Both the position numbers and the translations under genes were made by a program. Shown here in pieces: positions 8,275-16,518 of a stretch of 64,000 nucleotides of DNA. The notes under the pieces are model-generated. The model saw only the letters and a program-made list of their open reading frames with translations. It was not told the DNA's origin and made no database searches. Source of the stretch: Hymenobacter sp. HSC-4F20 (GTDB lineage Bacteria > Bacteroidota > Bacteroidia > Cytophagales > Hymenobacteraceae). The first letter of the stretch is position 1; each line of letters starts with the position of its first letter. Where the stretch lies: positions 186,001 to 250,000 of the forward strand of contig NZ_JAHZTD010000004.1 of assembly GCF_019599275.1 (NCBI RefSeq). Reading direction: 5' to 3'.

Positions 8275-10380
8275 ATGAAATTTCTACCCTTCCTGTGGCT
8301 GACTTCAGGGCTGGCTTTCTCCGCCGCTGCTCAGTCGCTGCCTGCTCCTGCTGCCCCAGGCTCTGAGGCGGAAACCCACTGCCTGCTCCTGCCCCTGGAC
8401 CCTGCCGCGCGTGCGGCCCACGTTCCGCTTATTGTAGAAGCCGAGGTGCTGGATGCGCAGGGGTTCCGGGTGGGCAACGGTCGCATTTACACGCGCCACC
8501 GGCTACGAGTGTACAAGAGCCTGAAAGGCAGTGCGGCCGCGGAGCTGACCGTGCTAACGGAAGGCGGCACCGTGGGCCTCGACCGGCAGGAGTTAACCAA
8601 TACGCTCCGCCTAACCCCAGGGCAGCAAGGAGTTTTCTTTCTGGAGGCGGCAGCCTTTCCCGGAGTTGCAACGGGTAGCGGCTGGGCCGTCTACGCCAGT
8701 CAGCAGGGCTTTGTCGGCTATGATTTAAGCAGCGCCACTGCGGCGGAGCCGTTTCGCCGCTACGCCGTCCTCGGCGACGAATTGTATCGGACCCTGGGTG
8801 CCACCGGACTGCGGGAGGTAGCGCCCAACGTCGCGTTGCGCGCCGCTCTGGCCCGACGGGCTGCCCCGGCCGTTGCGGCCAAAGGGCAGGCTCCGCTTGT
8901 TTCGAGCCTGTCGCCGAGTAGCCTGACGGCCGGCACCGGCGCTGTGCTAACAATTAACGGCTCGGGCTTCGGGGCCGCGCGCGGGAGCGGGTCAGTGCAG
9001 TTTCGCAACGCCGACGATGGGGGGGCTACCTACACCCGGGTAAACGATGACGACTACGTCAGCTGGAGCGACACCCGCATTCAGGTGCGTGTGCCCTCTA
9101 CCAGCGCCACCGGCAACCCCGCCGGTACGGGCCCCGTGCGCGTAACCTCGGCGGATCAACTGGTAGTAACCAGCCTGGCAACAGTGCAGATTATATACGC
9201 CGCGACCAACGTGCAGGACTCGCGTACGAGTCAGCGCGGCGTGCCCGGCCACCGCAATCAAAACAGCTCCGGCGGCGTCTCTTTTCGGTTCGAGCCCAAC
9301 TTTAGCGCCAACGCCGCCGCGAGTGCCGCCTGGCAGCGGGCCCTGGCCACCTGGCGCTGCCAAACGGGCATCAATTGGGAAGTGGGTACTCCCCGCACGG
9401 GCCGCGGGGCCGCCGACGACGACGAAAACGCCGTGGGTTTCGACAATGGCGCGGAGCTGCCCACCAACGTGCTGGGCCGCACTACCAGCTACTACCGGGG
9501 CTGCTATCTGCCTTCCGGGGGCGTTTCGTTTTACGTGGATGAAATCGACATGCAGTTTGACGACGCCACCAACTGGCAGTTCGGGCCTGCTAACCCCACG
9601 GCCTCTCAACTCGATTTTGAATCAGTGGCGGTGCACGAGCTGGGGCATGCCCAGCAACTGTCCCACCTGATTCTGCCCTCGGCCGTGATGCACTACGCCA
9701 TTGCCCGGGGGCAGCGCAGCCGCACCCTGGCCGCGGCCAGCGACATTGCTGGGGGGCGGTACGTGCTGCGGACCCGCAGCTTTGCCGTGCCCATCTGCAG
9801 CATCGAGCCTATGCTTCCAGCCCCACTAACTGGGCAGAGCGCCAGCTTTTTGGCCGGCGCCGGCACTACCGTGCAGTGGACCACCCGCGACGAGTGTTTC
9901 GTGAGTGGCTTTGTGGTGGAGCGTGCCTCGGGTGATACTACGGCGGGCTGGCAGGCGGTAGGCACCATGCCAGCCGGCGCTACGGCGGGCCAGTATCGCC
10001 TGCTGGACGCTCAGGCCCCGGCCGGCCTCAACTACTACCGCGTGCGGGTGCGCCGCCCCGACAACAGCCTCGACAATGCCCCGCCCGTAGGCGTCACCGA
10101 CGATGCCAGCGCCCTGAACACGTTGCAGGTATTTCCTAATCCAGTAACAGGCAATGGCGCGCCCCTTGGGCTGCAGTACGTGAGTTCTACCCCCGGCACG
10201 CTTACGGTTCGCTTTTTCGATGCCATTGGCCGCTACCTAGGCGGAACGCTAGTGCCGTACCAGGAGGGCTTTAACCGACTGACAGTGGTACCTCCCGTGC
10301 TACGGGCCGGCTACTATCTGCTGCGCTGGACGGACTCCAATGGTCCCAAAGGCACTACCCCGTTCGTACGAACTGAGTAG
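8275..10380 (+). CDS. T9SS-exported matrixin-like zinc metalloprotease with IPT/TIG domain
   Basis: 701 residues from the ATG at 8275, chosen because MKFLPFLWLTSGLAFSAAAQ is a clean signal peptide; the frame is open from 8101. Residues about 20-200 are an unidentified N-terminal region. Residues about 205-300 form an IPT/TIG immunoglobulin-like domain (SSLSPSSLTAGTGAVLTING). The catalytic domain contains HELGHAQQLSH (His454, Glu455, His458, His464), the long zinc signature of matrixin/metzincin proteases. From about residue 617 the sequence is a T9SS type A sorting domain (LQVFPNPVTG ... GYYLLRW). The protein should therefore cross the outer membrane by the type IX system and be released or surface-attached. 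The substrate is unknown. It is monocistronic, with a convergent neighbour. Confidence 0.9.
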   Translation: MKFLPFLWLTSGLAFSAAAQSLPAPAAPGSEAETHCLLLPLDPAARAAHVPLIVEAEVLDAQGFRVGNGRIYTRHRLRVYKSLKGSAAAELTVLTEGGTVGLDRQELTNTLRLTPGQQGVFFLEAAAFPGVATGSGWAVYASQQGFVGYDLSSATAAEPFRRYAVLGDELYRTLGATGLREVAPNVALRAALARRAAPAVAAKGQAPLVSSLSPSSLTAGTGAVLTINGSGFGAARGSGSVQFRNADDGGATYTRVNDDDYVSWSDTRIQVRVPSTSATGNPAGTGPVRVTSADQLVVTSLATVQIIYAATNVQDSRTSQRGVPGHRNQNSSGGVSFRFEPNFSANAAASAAWQRALATWRCQTGINWEVGTPRTGRGAADDDENAVGFDNGAELPTNVLGRTTSYYRGCYLPSGGVSFYVDEIDMQFDDATNWQFGPANPTASQLDFESVAVHELGHAQQLSHLILPSAVMHYAIARGQRSRTLAAASDIAGGRYVLRTRSFAVPICSIEPMLPAPLTGQSASFLAGAGTTVQWTTRDECFVSGFVVERASGDTTAGWQAVGTMPAGATAGQYRLLDAQAPAGLNYYRVRVRRPDNSLDNAPPVGVTDDASALNTLQVFPNPVTGNGAPLGLQYVSSTPGTLTVRFFDAIGRYLGGTLVPYQEGFNRLTVVPPVLRAGYYLLRWTDSNGPKGTTPFVRTE

Positions 10381-10435
10381 CCTGTAACCCCGCTCGAGCG
10401 GAGTAAGTGGCACTTTACGTTATCTGAGAAAGAAG

Positions 10436-11383
10436 CTACCGCTCTAGCAGCATGGCCCCGTACGAGTAGCCGCCGCCGAATACGGTAACTACTACTTTGT
10501 TGCCAGGCTGCAGCCGGTCCCAGGTATCAGCCAGGGCAATGGCGGCTCCGGCGCAGCCCGTGTTGCCTAATTCCTCAATGTTAGAGACGGCGCGGTCGTC
10601 GGAGAGGCCTAGCTGCTGAAGCACATTCTTGGTAATGCGCAGGTTGGCCTGGTGGGGAATGAGGTAGCTAATGTCGGCCACCGACAGGGCATTTCGCTCC
10701 ATCACCTGCTGCGTTACGCGCGTCATGTAGGTGCAGGCATGCAGAAACACGTCTTTGCCGTGGGGCATTACAATACCTTTGGCCACGGGCTTGAGCGTCA
10801 CGGCGTGGTCGGCCTTGCCCACGTTGCCGGCCCCGCCAGTCAGTACGGTGCGTACGTGCAGGTCGGTAGGAGCCAAGCGCTCCTGGGTGAGCAGCAGGGC
10901 CGCGGCTCCGTCGCCCCAAAGATGGCCGGCTACCGTGTCCTGCTCGTTATTGTAGGCCGTGTTATGCTCACTTACCACTACCAGCGCCCGGCGGGCCTTG
11001 CCTAACGCAAAGTAGCCTTCCACAATTTCCACGGCATTCAGCAACGATGAGCAGGCCGAGGAAATACTGACCACCGGAATGTCGGATACGTTCAGTTCCC
11101 GCTGCACGGCGTGGGCCACGGTGTAAATCGTGTCATGGGGCGTATAGGTGCCGCCCACAATCAAGTCAACTTCCCCTGGCTGTACGGCGCTGGTTTGGGC
11201 CAGCACCCGCCGGGTTACTTCCAGGGCCATGGTATTGGTATTCTCTTCGGAAGCCGCTTTGCGGCGGGTCTGAATGCCTGTCCGCTCTGTAATCCACTCG
11301 TGCGAAAGGCCATTCAGCCGCGTGAAATGCTCGTTGGTAATGATTTCGGCGGGCAGGTAGGCCGCCACCTGATGAATGTACAC
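10436..11383 (-). CDS. 3-oxoacyl-ACP synthase III (FabH-like) family protein
   Basis: 315 residues from the GTG at 11383. The frame is open to a TTG at 11446, but the FabH N-terminus aligns with VYIHQVAAYLPAEIITNEHF, so the upstream codons look like leader. All three thiolase-fold catalytic residues are visible: Cys111 in SSACSSLL, His in IPHQANLRI and Asn in LGNTGCAGA. The family condenses an acyl-CoA starter with malonyl-ACP to start fatty acid, branched-chain or polyketide synthesis. No fab operon is adjacent, so this is more likely an accessory KAS III than the housekeeping FabH. It is divergent from a small outer-membrane-type protein, and the short gap between them must hold both promoters. 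Confidence 0.9.
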   Translation of the reverse strand: MYIHQVAAYLPAEIITNEHFTRLNGLSHEWITERTGIQTRRKAASEENTNTMALEVTRRVLAQTSAVQPGEVDLIVGGTYTPHDTIYTVAHAVQRELNVSDIPVVSISSACSSLLNAVEIVEGYFALGKARRALVVVSEHNTAYNNEQDTVAGHLWGDGAAALLLTQERLAPTDLHVRTVLTGGAGNVGKADHAVTLKPVAKGIVMPHGKDVFLHACTYMTRVTQQVMERNALSVADISYLIPHQANLRITKNVLQQLGLSDDRAVSNIEELGNTGCAGAAIALADTWDRLQPGNKVVVTVFGGGYSYGAMLLER

Positions 11384-11542
11384 GGGAGAAAATACAGAGT
11401 GAAGCGAAGCAGAAACAGGGCAGCAAGGTACGCCCTTGCCCGGCAACTTATGGCCTTTTCAGTATGCGAACCGTACTTTGCACTGGCCCTGCTCGTTCAA
11501 CGCGCTTACGTTGCGCAAGTTCAGCCGGCCTTCTACAAGATT

Positions 11543-12118
11543 ATGACGTTCCGCCTTTCCCCATATTCCCGCCCCTGGGCCGCCCTTTTTGCCCTTGGGG
11601 TCCTGCTACTACCCCAAACCGCTCAGGCCCAGAAATACCGTACGGCCGCGGGACTACGCCTCGGAAAAAACAACTATGGGCTCACGGTGCAACAAAAAAT
11701 CCTCGACAAAACCACCCTGGAGGGCCTCGCCCTGGTGGGCTCGCGCGAGGTGAGTGCTACGGTGCTGGCTGAGCGGCACTTTGGTATTCTGGGGCCCAGC
11801 CTGAACTACTATTTCGGGGCCGGAGGCCACCTGGGTACCCACAAAGACAACGGCGGCTTTGGCGGGCTCGACGCGCTGGCCGGGGTGGAATATAAAGTAG
11901 CTTTTACGCCTATCGTGCTCAGTCTGGATTTTAAGCCGACTGTAGAATTTAACTCCGAAGACTGGGCGCGCTTTCCTACCGCCTTTTCCGTGCGCTACAT
12001 CTTTATTAAGGAGAAAAACACTGGGCTATTCGATGGTTTGTTCGGCGACGGGAAGAGTAAGAAGAAGGAAAAGACCAAAACCAAGAGCAATTCCCGGCCC
12101 GGCCTGTTCGATTTCTAA
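11543..12118 (+). CDS. Small exported beta-barrel-like protein, unknown function
   Basis: 191 residues from the ATG at 11543. The signal peptide (RPWAALFALGVLLLPQTAQAQ) fixes this start; the frame is open much further upstream, antisense to the FabH-like gene. The mature part alternates short strands (TAAGLRLGKNNYGLTVQQKI, SLNYYFGAGGHLG, ALAGVEYKVAFTPIVLSLDFKP, FSVRYIF) as in small outer-membrane barrels. It then carries a Lys-rich, low-complexity tail (KSKKKEKTKTKSN) ending RPGLFDF. I do not recognise a named family. TACTTTG at 11474-11480 is a possible promoter box, and a strong terminator follows. Confidence 0.75.
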   Translation: MTFRLSPYSRPWAALFALGVLLLPQTAQAQKYRTAAGLRLGKNNYGLTVQQKILDKTTLEGLALVGSREVSATVLAERHFGILGPSLNYYFGAGGHLGTHKDNGGFGGLDALAGVEYKVAFTPIVLSLDFKPTVEFNSEDWARFPTAFSVRYIFIKEKNTGLFDGLFGDGKSKKKEKTKTKSNSRPGLFDF

Positions 12119-12533
12119 CGCCCCCGGCTTTTCTTAAAAGCGCCGCTTCTAAGCCGACACCTACCGACTGCCAAGCCCTGCTGTTGCTTCCCTTGCGGGA
12201 GTGACAGCAGGGCGTTTCGTTATGCTTGGGCCAGATGTACAGGCCGGGTAACAGCCAGTATAAGTAGTAAAGTTATATATAGTCCGGGGCAAGGAAAGAT
12301 GTAGGAATTGTAATCTGTTCTTAGGTAATAAAATTTTGGCTTTTATTAAGATCAGAGAAGGTGTTATAGCGTCTGTAGCGCATTTGAAAAGCATTGGTTC
12401 GTACGGCTGGCTTAGAATAGTGAAATACGTCTTGCATAATTAATACAATATTAAATAAGAATTCTACAATTAAGAGTTTTGTGTGTACTTTTATCCCTTG
12501 AAGTAAGTCAGCTTTGTTATATAAAATCTGCAA
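12119..12533 (+). other. AT-rich intergenic region before the PA14 protein gene
   Basis: 415 bases with no convincing gene. The first 100 bases hold the terminator of the upstream gene. The rest (about 12260-12530) is distinctly AT-rich and probably contains the promoter and leader of the PA14 gene; no box was assigned with confidence. The short frames here are low-complexity. Confidence 0.45.
12175..12213 (+). terminator. Intrinsic terminator hairpin
   Basis: A 10-bp stem (GCCCTGCTGT with ACAGCAGGGC) with an inner loop that pairs further (CTTCCC/GGGAG), followed by TTTCGTT. It ends the transcript of the small exported protein. Confidence 0.75.
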
Positions 12534-15425
12534 ATGATGAAAAACTTCTCCGCTTTCAAACGGTGGTGTTGGGTATGGATGTTCCTGTGGATTGCAGGGG
12601 GGGCGTCGAGTTATGGAGCGTACGCCCAAGCGGCCTGCTCAGGTACCAGTCCGGATGGGCAGCCTGCTACGAATGGCTTATATGCCGAGTATTTCAGCGG
12701 CTATTTCGCCGATGACCCGGGCTTCTTTTCCGATAATGCCAACCCGGCCAGTATCCGCCGGGTGGAGGCCCAGGTAAACTTCCCCAATGCTGCCAGCTTC
12801 GGGGAGTTGCGCCCCACCTCCGAAGGTACCGCCCAGGACCCCGACCGCTACAGCCTGCGGTTGCGCGGCAGCCTGAACATTGCCACCGCCGGTACCTACA
12901 CCTTCTACCTCACGGCCGACGACGCCGCCTACCTCTGGCTGGATAACGCTGCTCTGGCTCTTCCTCCGGACCCCGCCGCAGCCCTGATCAACGTTGGCGG
13001 CACCCACCAGGCCCTTACACGCACGGCCACGATAACGCTCACAGCGGGTCGCCACGACGTGCTACTGCTCTACGGCGACGACTGCTGCGAGAACGTGCTG
13101 GTGTGGGAGTACGAAGGACCGGGGCTGCCCCGGCAGGTAGTGCCCACCACTGCTTTGTGCACGGCTGTCAGCTCGGCTACCCTGGTTCCTCAGGCCGTAC
13201 TGTATACCCCCGCCTCGCGGGTACTGCCGGCTGGCACTACCCGCAGCTCCGCGGCCCCTGCAGTCCAGGATGGCGGTGCGGCTGTTACTGGCTTTGCCAT
13301 TGCCAACACGGCCGAGCTGCCAGCTACTATTACTATCAACGCCAGCACGGGCGTCCTGACGGCCGCGGCGGGGCTGGCCCAGGGCACGTATGATGTGGAC
13401 GTGGCCGTACGCAACGCTATGGGTACTGCTACGTTCCGGAATGCCTTCCGCTTTACCGTAACGCCGCCCCTGGCGGGCGGGTGCGGCGGCCAAGACCCCG
13501 CCGGGCAGCCGGCCTCCGCCGGTCTGTACGCCGAGTACTTTAGTGGCTACTTTGCCGATGACCCCACCTTCTTCGGGGGCCGTACCGCCGGTCTGGTGCG
13601 GACCGATGCCGAAGTCAACTTCCCGAACAACGACAGCTTCGGTAATCTGCTGGCCGCGGCTACCGGCTCCCTCACCGACCCCGATGAGTTCAGCCTGCGC
13701 CAGCGCGGTAGCCTGTACCTGGCCGCGGCCGGCACCTACACCTTCTACCTCACGGCCGACGACGCCGCTTACCTCTGGCTGGATAACGCCGCCCTGGCCT
13801 CGCCGCTGGAACCGGCTGATGCTACCATCAACAACGGCGGCTACCATTTGTCAAAAACAGTGGCCGTAACCCTGGAACTGAGCGCCGGTTTGCACAACAT
13901 TGCTTTGCTCTACGGCGACAATGGCGGTAACAATGACTTGGTACTGGAGTACGAAAGTGCCGAACTAGGCCTGGCCCGCGCGGTAGTACCCGGGAGCCTG
14001 TTCTGCACGGCCACCCAGCCACTGCTACCCCTGGCCTCGGCGCTGGTGTACGCTCCCCGAAGCATGCGGGCCACAGTAGGAATGGCCGCCACCTCGGTAG
14101 CCCCCACTGTTACCAGCCCTTCAGCCGTGGTAGAGTACCGGCTGGCCAACGCGGCTACCCTGCCGGCAGGCATCACCATTGATGCTGCCACCGGCCGCCT
14201 GTCGGTTGATGCGGGGGTAGCAGTGGGCACGTACACCCTGGATGTGGCCGTGCGAAACGCCGGGGGCCAGGCGGTATTCAGCCGGGCATTTGCGCTGGAA
14301 GTAGCCGTGCAGGCGCCGGCGGGCTGCGCCGGCCTGGATGGTAGCGGCACCGTGGCTTCCTCGGGGCTGTATGCCGAGGTATTTCCGGGGTATTTCAACG
14401 ACGACCCTGCCTTCTTCACTAACACTACCCCAAGCCTACGCCGCGCTACGCAGGCCATTGACTTTGGTACGGCGAGCTGGGGCGACCTGACCGGTGTGGC
14501 CGGCGGCACTGCCCAGAACCCGGACCAGTTCAGCGCCCGCCTGCGGGGCCGCATCCAGGTGCCGGCCGCGGGCACCTATACCTTCTACCTCACTTCCGAT
14601 GATGCTTCCTTCCTGTGGCTGGACGGGGCCGCGCTGGCTACTACGCCCACCGTGGCATCGGCCCTGATCAACAACGGCGGCCTTCATCTCGAAGCTACTC
14701 AGTCGGCCACCGTTACGCTCACGGCTGGCCTGCACGACGTGCTGCTGCTCTACGGGGATAATGGCGGACTAAACACGTTGCGCCTGGAATACGAAAGTGC
14801 TGCTGCCGGCGTGACCCGCCAACTCGTGCCGGCCGGCGGCTTGTGCACCACGCTTTCCAATGCGCCCCTGCCCGTTACTCTCACCCGCTTTGGGGTGCAG
14901 GCTGCCAAGGCCGGCGTCGTGGTCAGTTGGGAAACCAGCCTGGAGCTGAACAGCGCCGCCTTCGTGGTGGAGCGCTCGGCCAACGGCCAGGTGTTTGAGG
15001 CCGTAGGACGCGTGGCAGCGGCCGGTACTACCCAACGTCGGCAGCAGTACACCTTCACCGACCGCGCACCCTTCTCCGGCCTGAGCTACTACCGCCTGCG
15101 CCAGCTCGACCAGGACAGTACTGCCCACCTCTCGGACGTGGCTCCGGTTCGGTGGAGCAAAGCAAGCAATGGGCTGCAACTGGTGCTGTTTCCTAACCCA
15201 ACTGCCACGGGTACCTGCACCGTGCGGCTGGAGCAGGCGGCGGCGGTGCCCGCTCAACTGCAGGTGCTGGACCTGACCGGGCGCCTCGTCTACGCGCAGT
15301 CGTTGGCTTCCAGCCAAGCCAACCCGGAGCACCGCTTCTCTACTCGGCACCTCCAGAAAGGTGTGTATCTGGTTCGGGTCACTTCGGCCCAGGGCACGGT
15401 GACGCAACGGCTGGAAGTACAGTAG
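12534..15425 (+). CDS. T9SS-exported protein with three PA14-like domains
   Basis: 963 residues. The signal peptide ends near AYAQA. Three near-copies of a carbohydrate-binding PA14/GLEYA-type module follow (about residues 34-215, 321-500 and 598-780). Each starts with a Cys and a GLYAE.F.GYF.DDP block and contains FYLT.DDA..LWLD and LLYGD. Ig-like/cadherin-like linkers (LPA.ITI.A.TG.L, GTY..DVAVRNA) sit between them. Near the C-terminus come a fibronectin-like segment (VSWETSLELNSAAFVVERS) and a T9SS type A sorting domain (LQLVLFPNPTATGTC ... GVYLVRV). The protein should be secreted by the type IX system and displayed as a surface glycan-binding or adhesive protein. No catalytic motif is visible. 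The internal repeats suggest duplication within the gene. Confidence 0.88.
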   Translation: MMKNFSAFKRWCWVWMFLWIAGGASSYGAYAQAACSGTSPDGQPATNGLYAEYFSGYFADDPGFFSDNANPASIRRVEAQVNFPNAASFGELRPTSEGTAQDPDRYSLRLRGSLNIATAGTYTFYLTADDAAYLWLDNAALALPPDPAAALINVGGTHQALTRTATITLTAGRHDVLLLYGDDCCENVLVWEYEGPGLPRQVVPTTALCTAVSSATLVPQAVLYTPASRVLPAGTTRSSAAPAVQDGGAAVTGFAIANTAELPATITINASTGVLTAAAGLAQGTYDVDVAVRNAMGTATFRNAFRFTVTPPLAGGCGGQDPAGQPASAGLYAEYFSGYFADDPTFFGGRTAGLVRTDAEVNFPNNDSFGNLLAAATGSLTDPDEFSLRQRGSLYLAAAGTYTFYLTADDAAYLWLDNAALASPLEPADATINNGGYHLSKTVAVTLELSAGLHNIALLYGDNGGNNDLVLEYESAELGLARAVVPGSLFCTATQPLLPLASALVYAPRSMRATVGMAATSVAPTVTSPSAVVEYRLANAATLPAGITIDAATGRLSVDAGVAVGTYTLDVAVRNAGGQAVFSRAFALEVAVQAPAGCAGLDGSGTVASSGLYAEVFPGYFNDDPAFFTNTTPSLRRATQAIDFGTASWGDLTGVAGGTAQNPDQFSARLRGRIQVPAAGTYTFYLTSDDASFLWLDGAALATTPTVASALINNGGLHLEATQSATVTLTAGLHDVLLLYGDNGGLNTLRLEYESAAAGVTRQLVPAGGLCTTLSNAPLPVTLTRFGVQAAKAGVVVSWETSLELNSAAFVVERSANGQVFEAVGRVAAAGTTQRRQQYTFTDRAPFSGLSYYRLRQLDQDSTAHLSDVAPVRWSKASNGLQLVLFPNPTATGTCTVRLEQAAAVPAQLQVLDLTGRLVYAQSLASSQANPEHRFSTRHLQKGVYLVRVTSAQGTVTQRLEVQ

Positions 15426-15448
15426 GGGCTCCCCCTCGTTAGCGCCTG

Positions 15449-15502
15449 CTACCAGCAACAACGCCCCGGCTACTTTGGTAGCCGGGGCGTTGTTGCTGGT
15501 AG
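15449..15502. terminator. Long perfect palindrome acting as bidirectional terminator
   Basis: Two perfect 25-base arms (15449-15473 and 15478-15502) separated by TTTG, between the convergent PA14 and head-GIN genes. The stem is far longer than needed for termination. Confidence 0.7.
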
Positions 15503-15519
15503 TAGCATGGAAAGGCGTG

Positions 15520-16227
15520 CTACTCGCGGTGCACGCGGCCACTGCCGACCACGGAGCTTTTCACCTGCGGGTTACCTACCACGTACACGTCGCCGGAGCC
15601 CACAATGCTGGCCTGCAACGACTGGCTGGCCCGCACCCGGCAGTCGCCGGAGCCGCTGATGCTTACGCTGCAGGTTTTGCTCTGTAGATTGGTCGCCTTC
15701 ACATCGCCGGAGCCACTCACGCTGATATTGTGGTCGGGTGCTACGCCGGCCGCTTCAATAGTGCCCGAGCCCGAGAGCGACGAGCTGATTTTATCGGCTG
15801 TGACGCTGGCCAACTGAATGCCGCCTGAGCCGCTCACGGCCAAATCCAGGTTGTCGGCTCTGATGCCATCAGCCGCTTTCAGCGTGCCCGAGCCGCTCAC
15901 GGCCAGCGCCTTGATGGTGGGCATGGTCACGTACACGGTTACGTTGCCCTTGTAGTTATAGGAGCTGAAATAGCCTTCCTTCTTGGTGCCGATGCGCAGG
16001 CGGCCGTTCTGCACCACCGTTTCCAGGTGGTTCAGGTCCTCGGCGTCGCCTTCCGCTTCTACTTTCTGGGGGCTGCCCTGACGCAGCACCACCCGCATAG
16101 AGCCCCCCAGCCCTACTGAGGTAAAGGCGCCGACGGGACGGGTTTCGCGGGTAGCCGCCACCCGGAAGGCTGAAAGCAGGAGCACGGCCAGCAGCAGGCC
16201 CGGGACGAGTAAGCGGAGCATCTTCAT
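15520..16227 (-). CDS. Exported head-GIN domain (DUF2807-like) protein
   Basis: 235 residues from the ATG at 16227, where MKMLRLLVPGLLLAVLLLSA is a signal peptide; the open frame upstream to 16311 lacks such character. The mature part is a beta-solenoid-like domain built of repeated SGSG turns (AVSGSGTLKA, AVSGSGGIQL, SLSGSGTIEA, SVSGSGDVKA, SISGSGDCRV, SIVGSGDVYV), the mark of Bacteroidota head-GIN proteins. FTSVGLGGSMRVVLRQG is the usual opening of the domain. It probably acts in the periplasm or at the outer membrane, perhaps as a binding scaffold; the biochemical role is not known. It is monocistronic and convergent with the PA14 gene. Confidence 0.88.
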   Translation of the reverse strand: MKMLRLLVPGLLLAVLLLSAFRVAATRETRPVGAFTSVGLGGSMRVVLRQGSPQKVEAEGDAEDLNHLETVVQNGRLRIGTKKEGYFSSYNYKGNVTVYVTMPTIKALAVSGSGTLKAADGIRADNLDLAVSGSGGIQLASVTADKISSSLSGSGTIEAAGVAPDHNISVSGSGDVKATNLQSKTCSVSISGSGDCRVRASQSLQASIVGSGDVYVVGNPQVKSSVVGSGRVHRE

Positions 16228-16463
16228 AGGAGGCAGGAAGTTAAGGTTGAACATTCGAGGGCAAGATGGCGGACCAGTCGCAACCGTTGCCTGAAATGGG
16301 AAATAATTCATGTAGGCTTATATAAGGTAGCAAAATGCTGGGAAGTACGCCATTGTGGAGCAGCAACTTGGTAAGGGCTTGTCATGGAGAGCGGCTTCCG
16401 GCGTCCCCTCAACCTGACCGGGAGCCAGCCAGTAGGGTAGACGCTACGCTACGTATCCCATAA

Positions 16464-16498
16464 AAAAAGCCCTTCTGCCTAGCGCGGAAGGGCTTTTT
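16464..16498 (-). terminator. Intrinsic terminator downstream of the M13 peptidase
   Basis: A 12-bp perfect stem (AAAAAGCCCTTC with GAAGGGCTTTTT), A-rich and T-rich on either side, so it would work in both directions. It lies 21 bases beyond the peptidase stop. Confidence 0.85.
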
Positions 16499-16518
16499 AT
16501 GACTTTGAGCTTGGCGGC

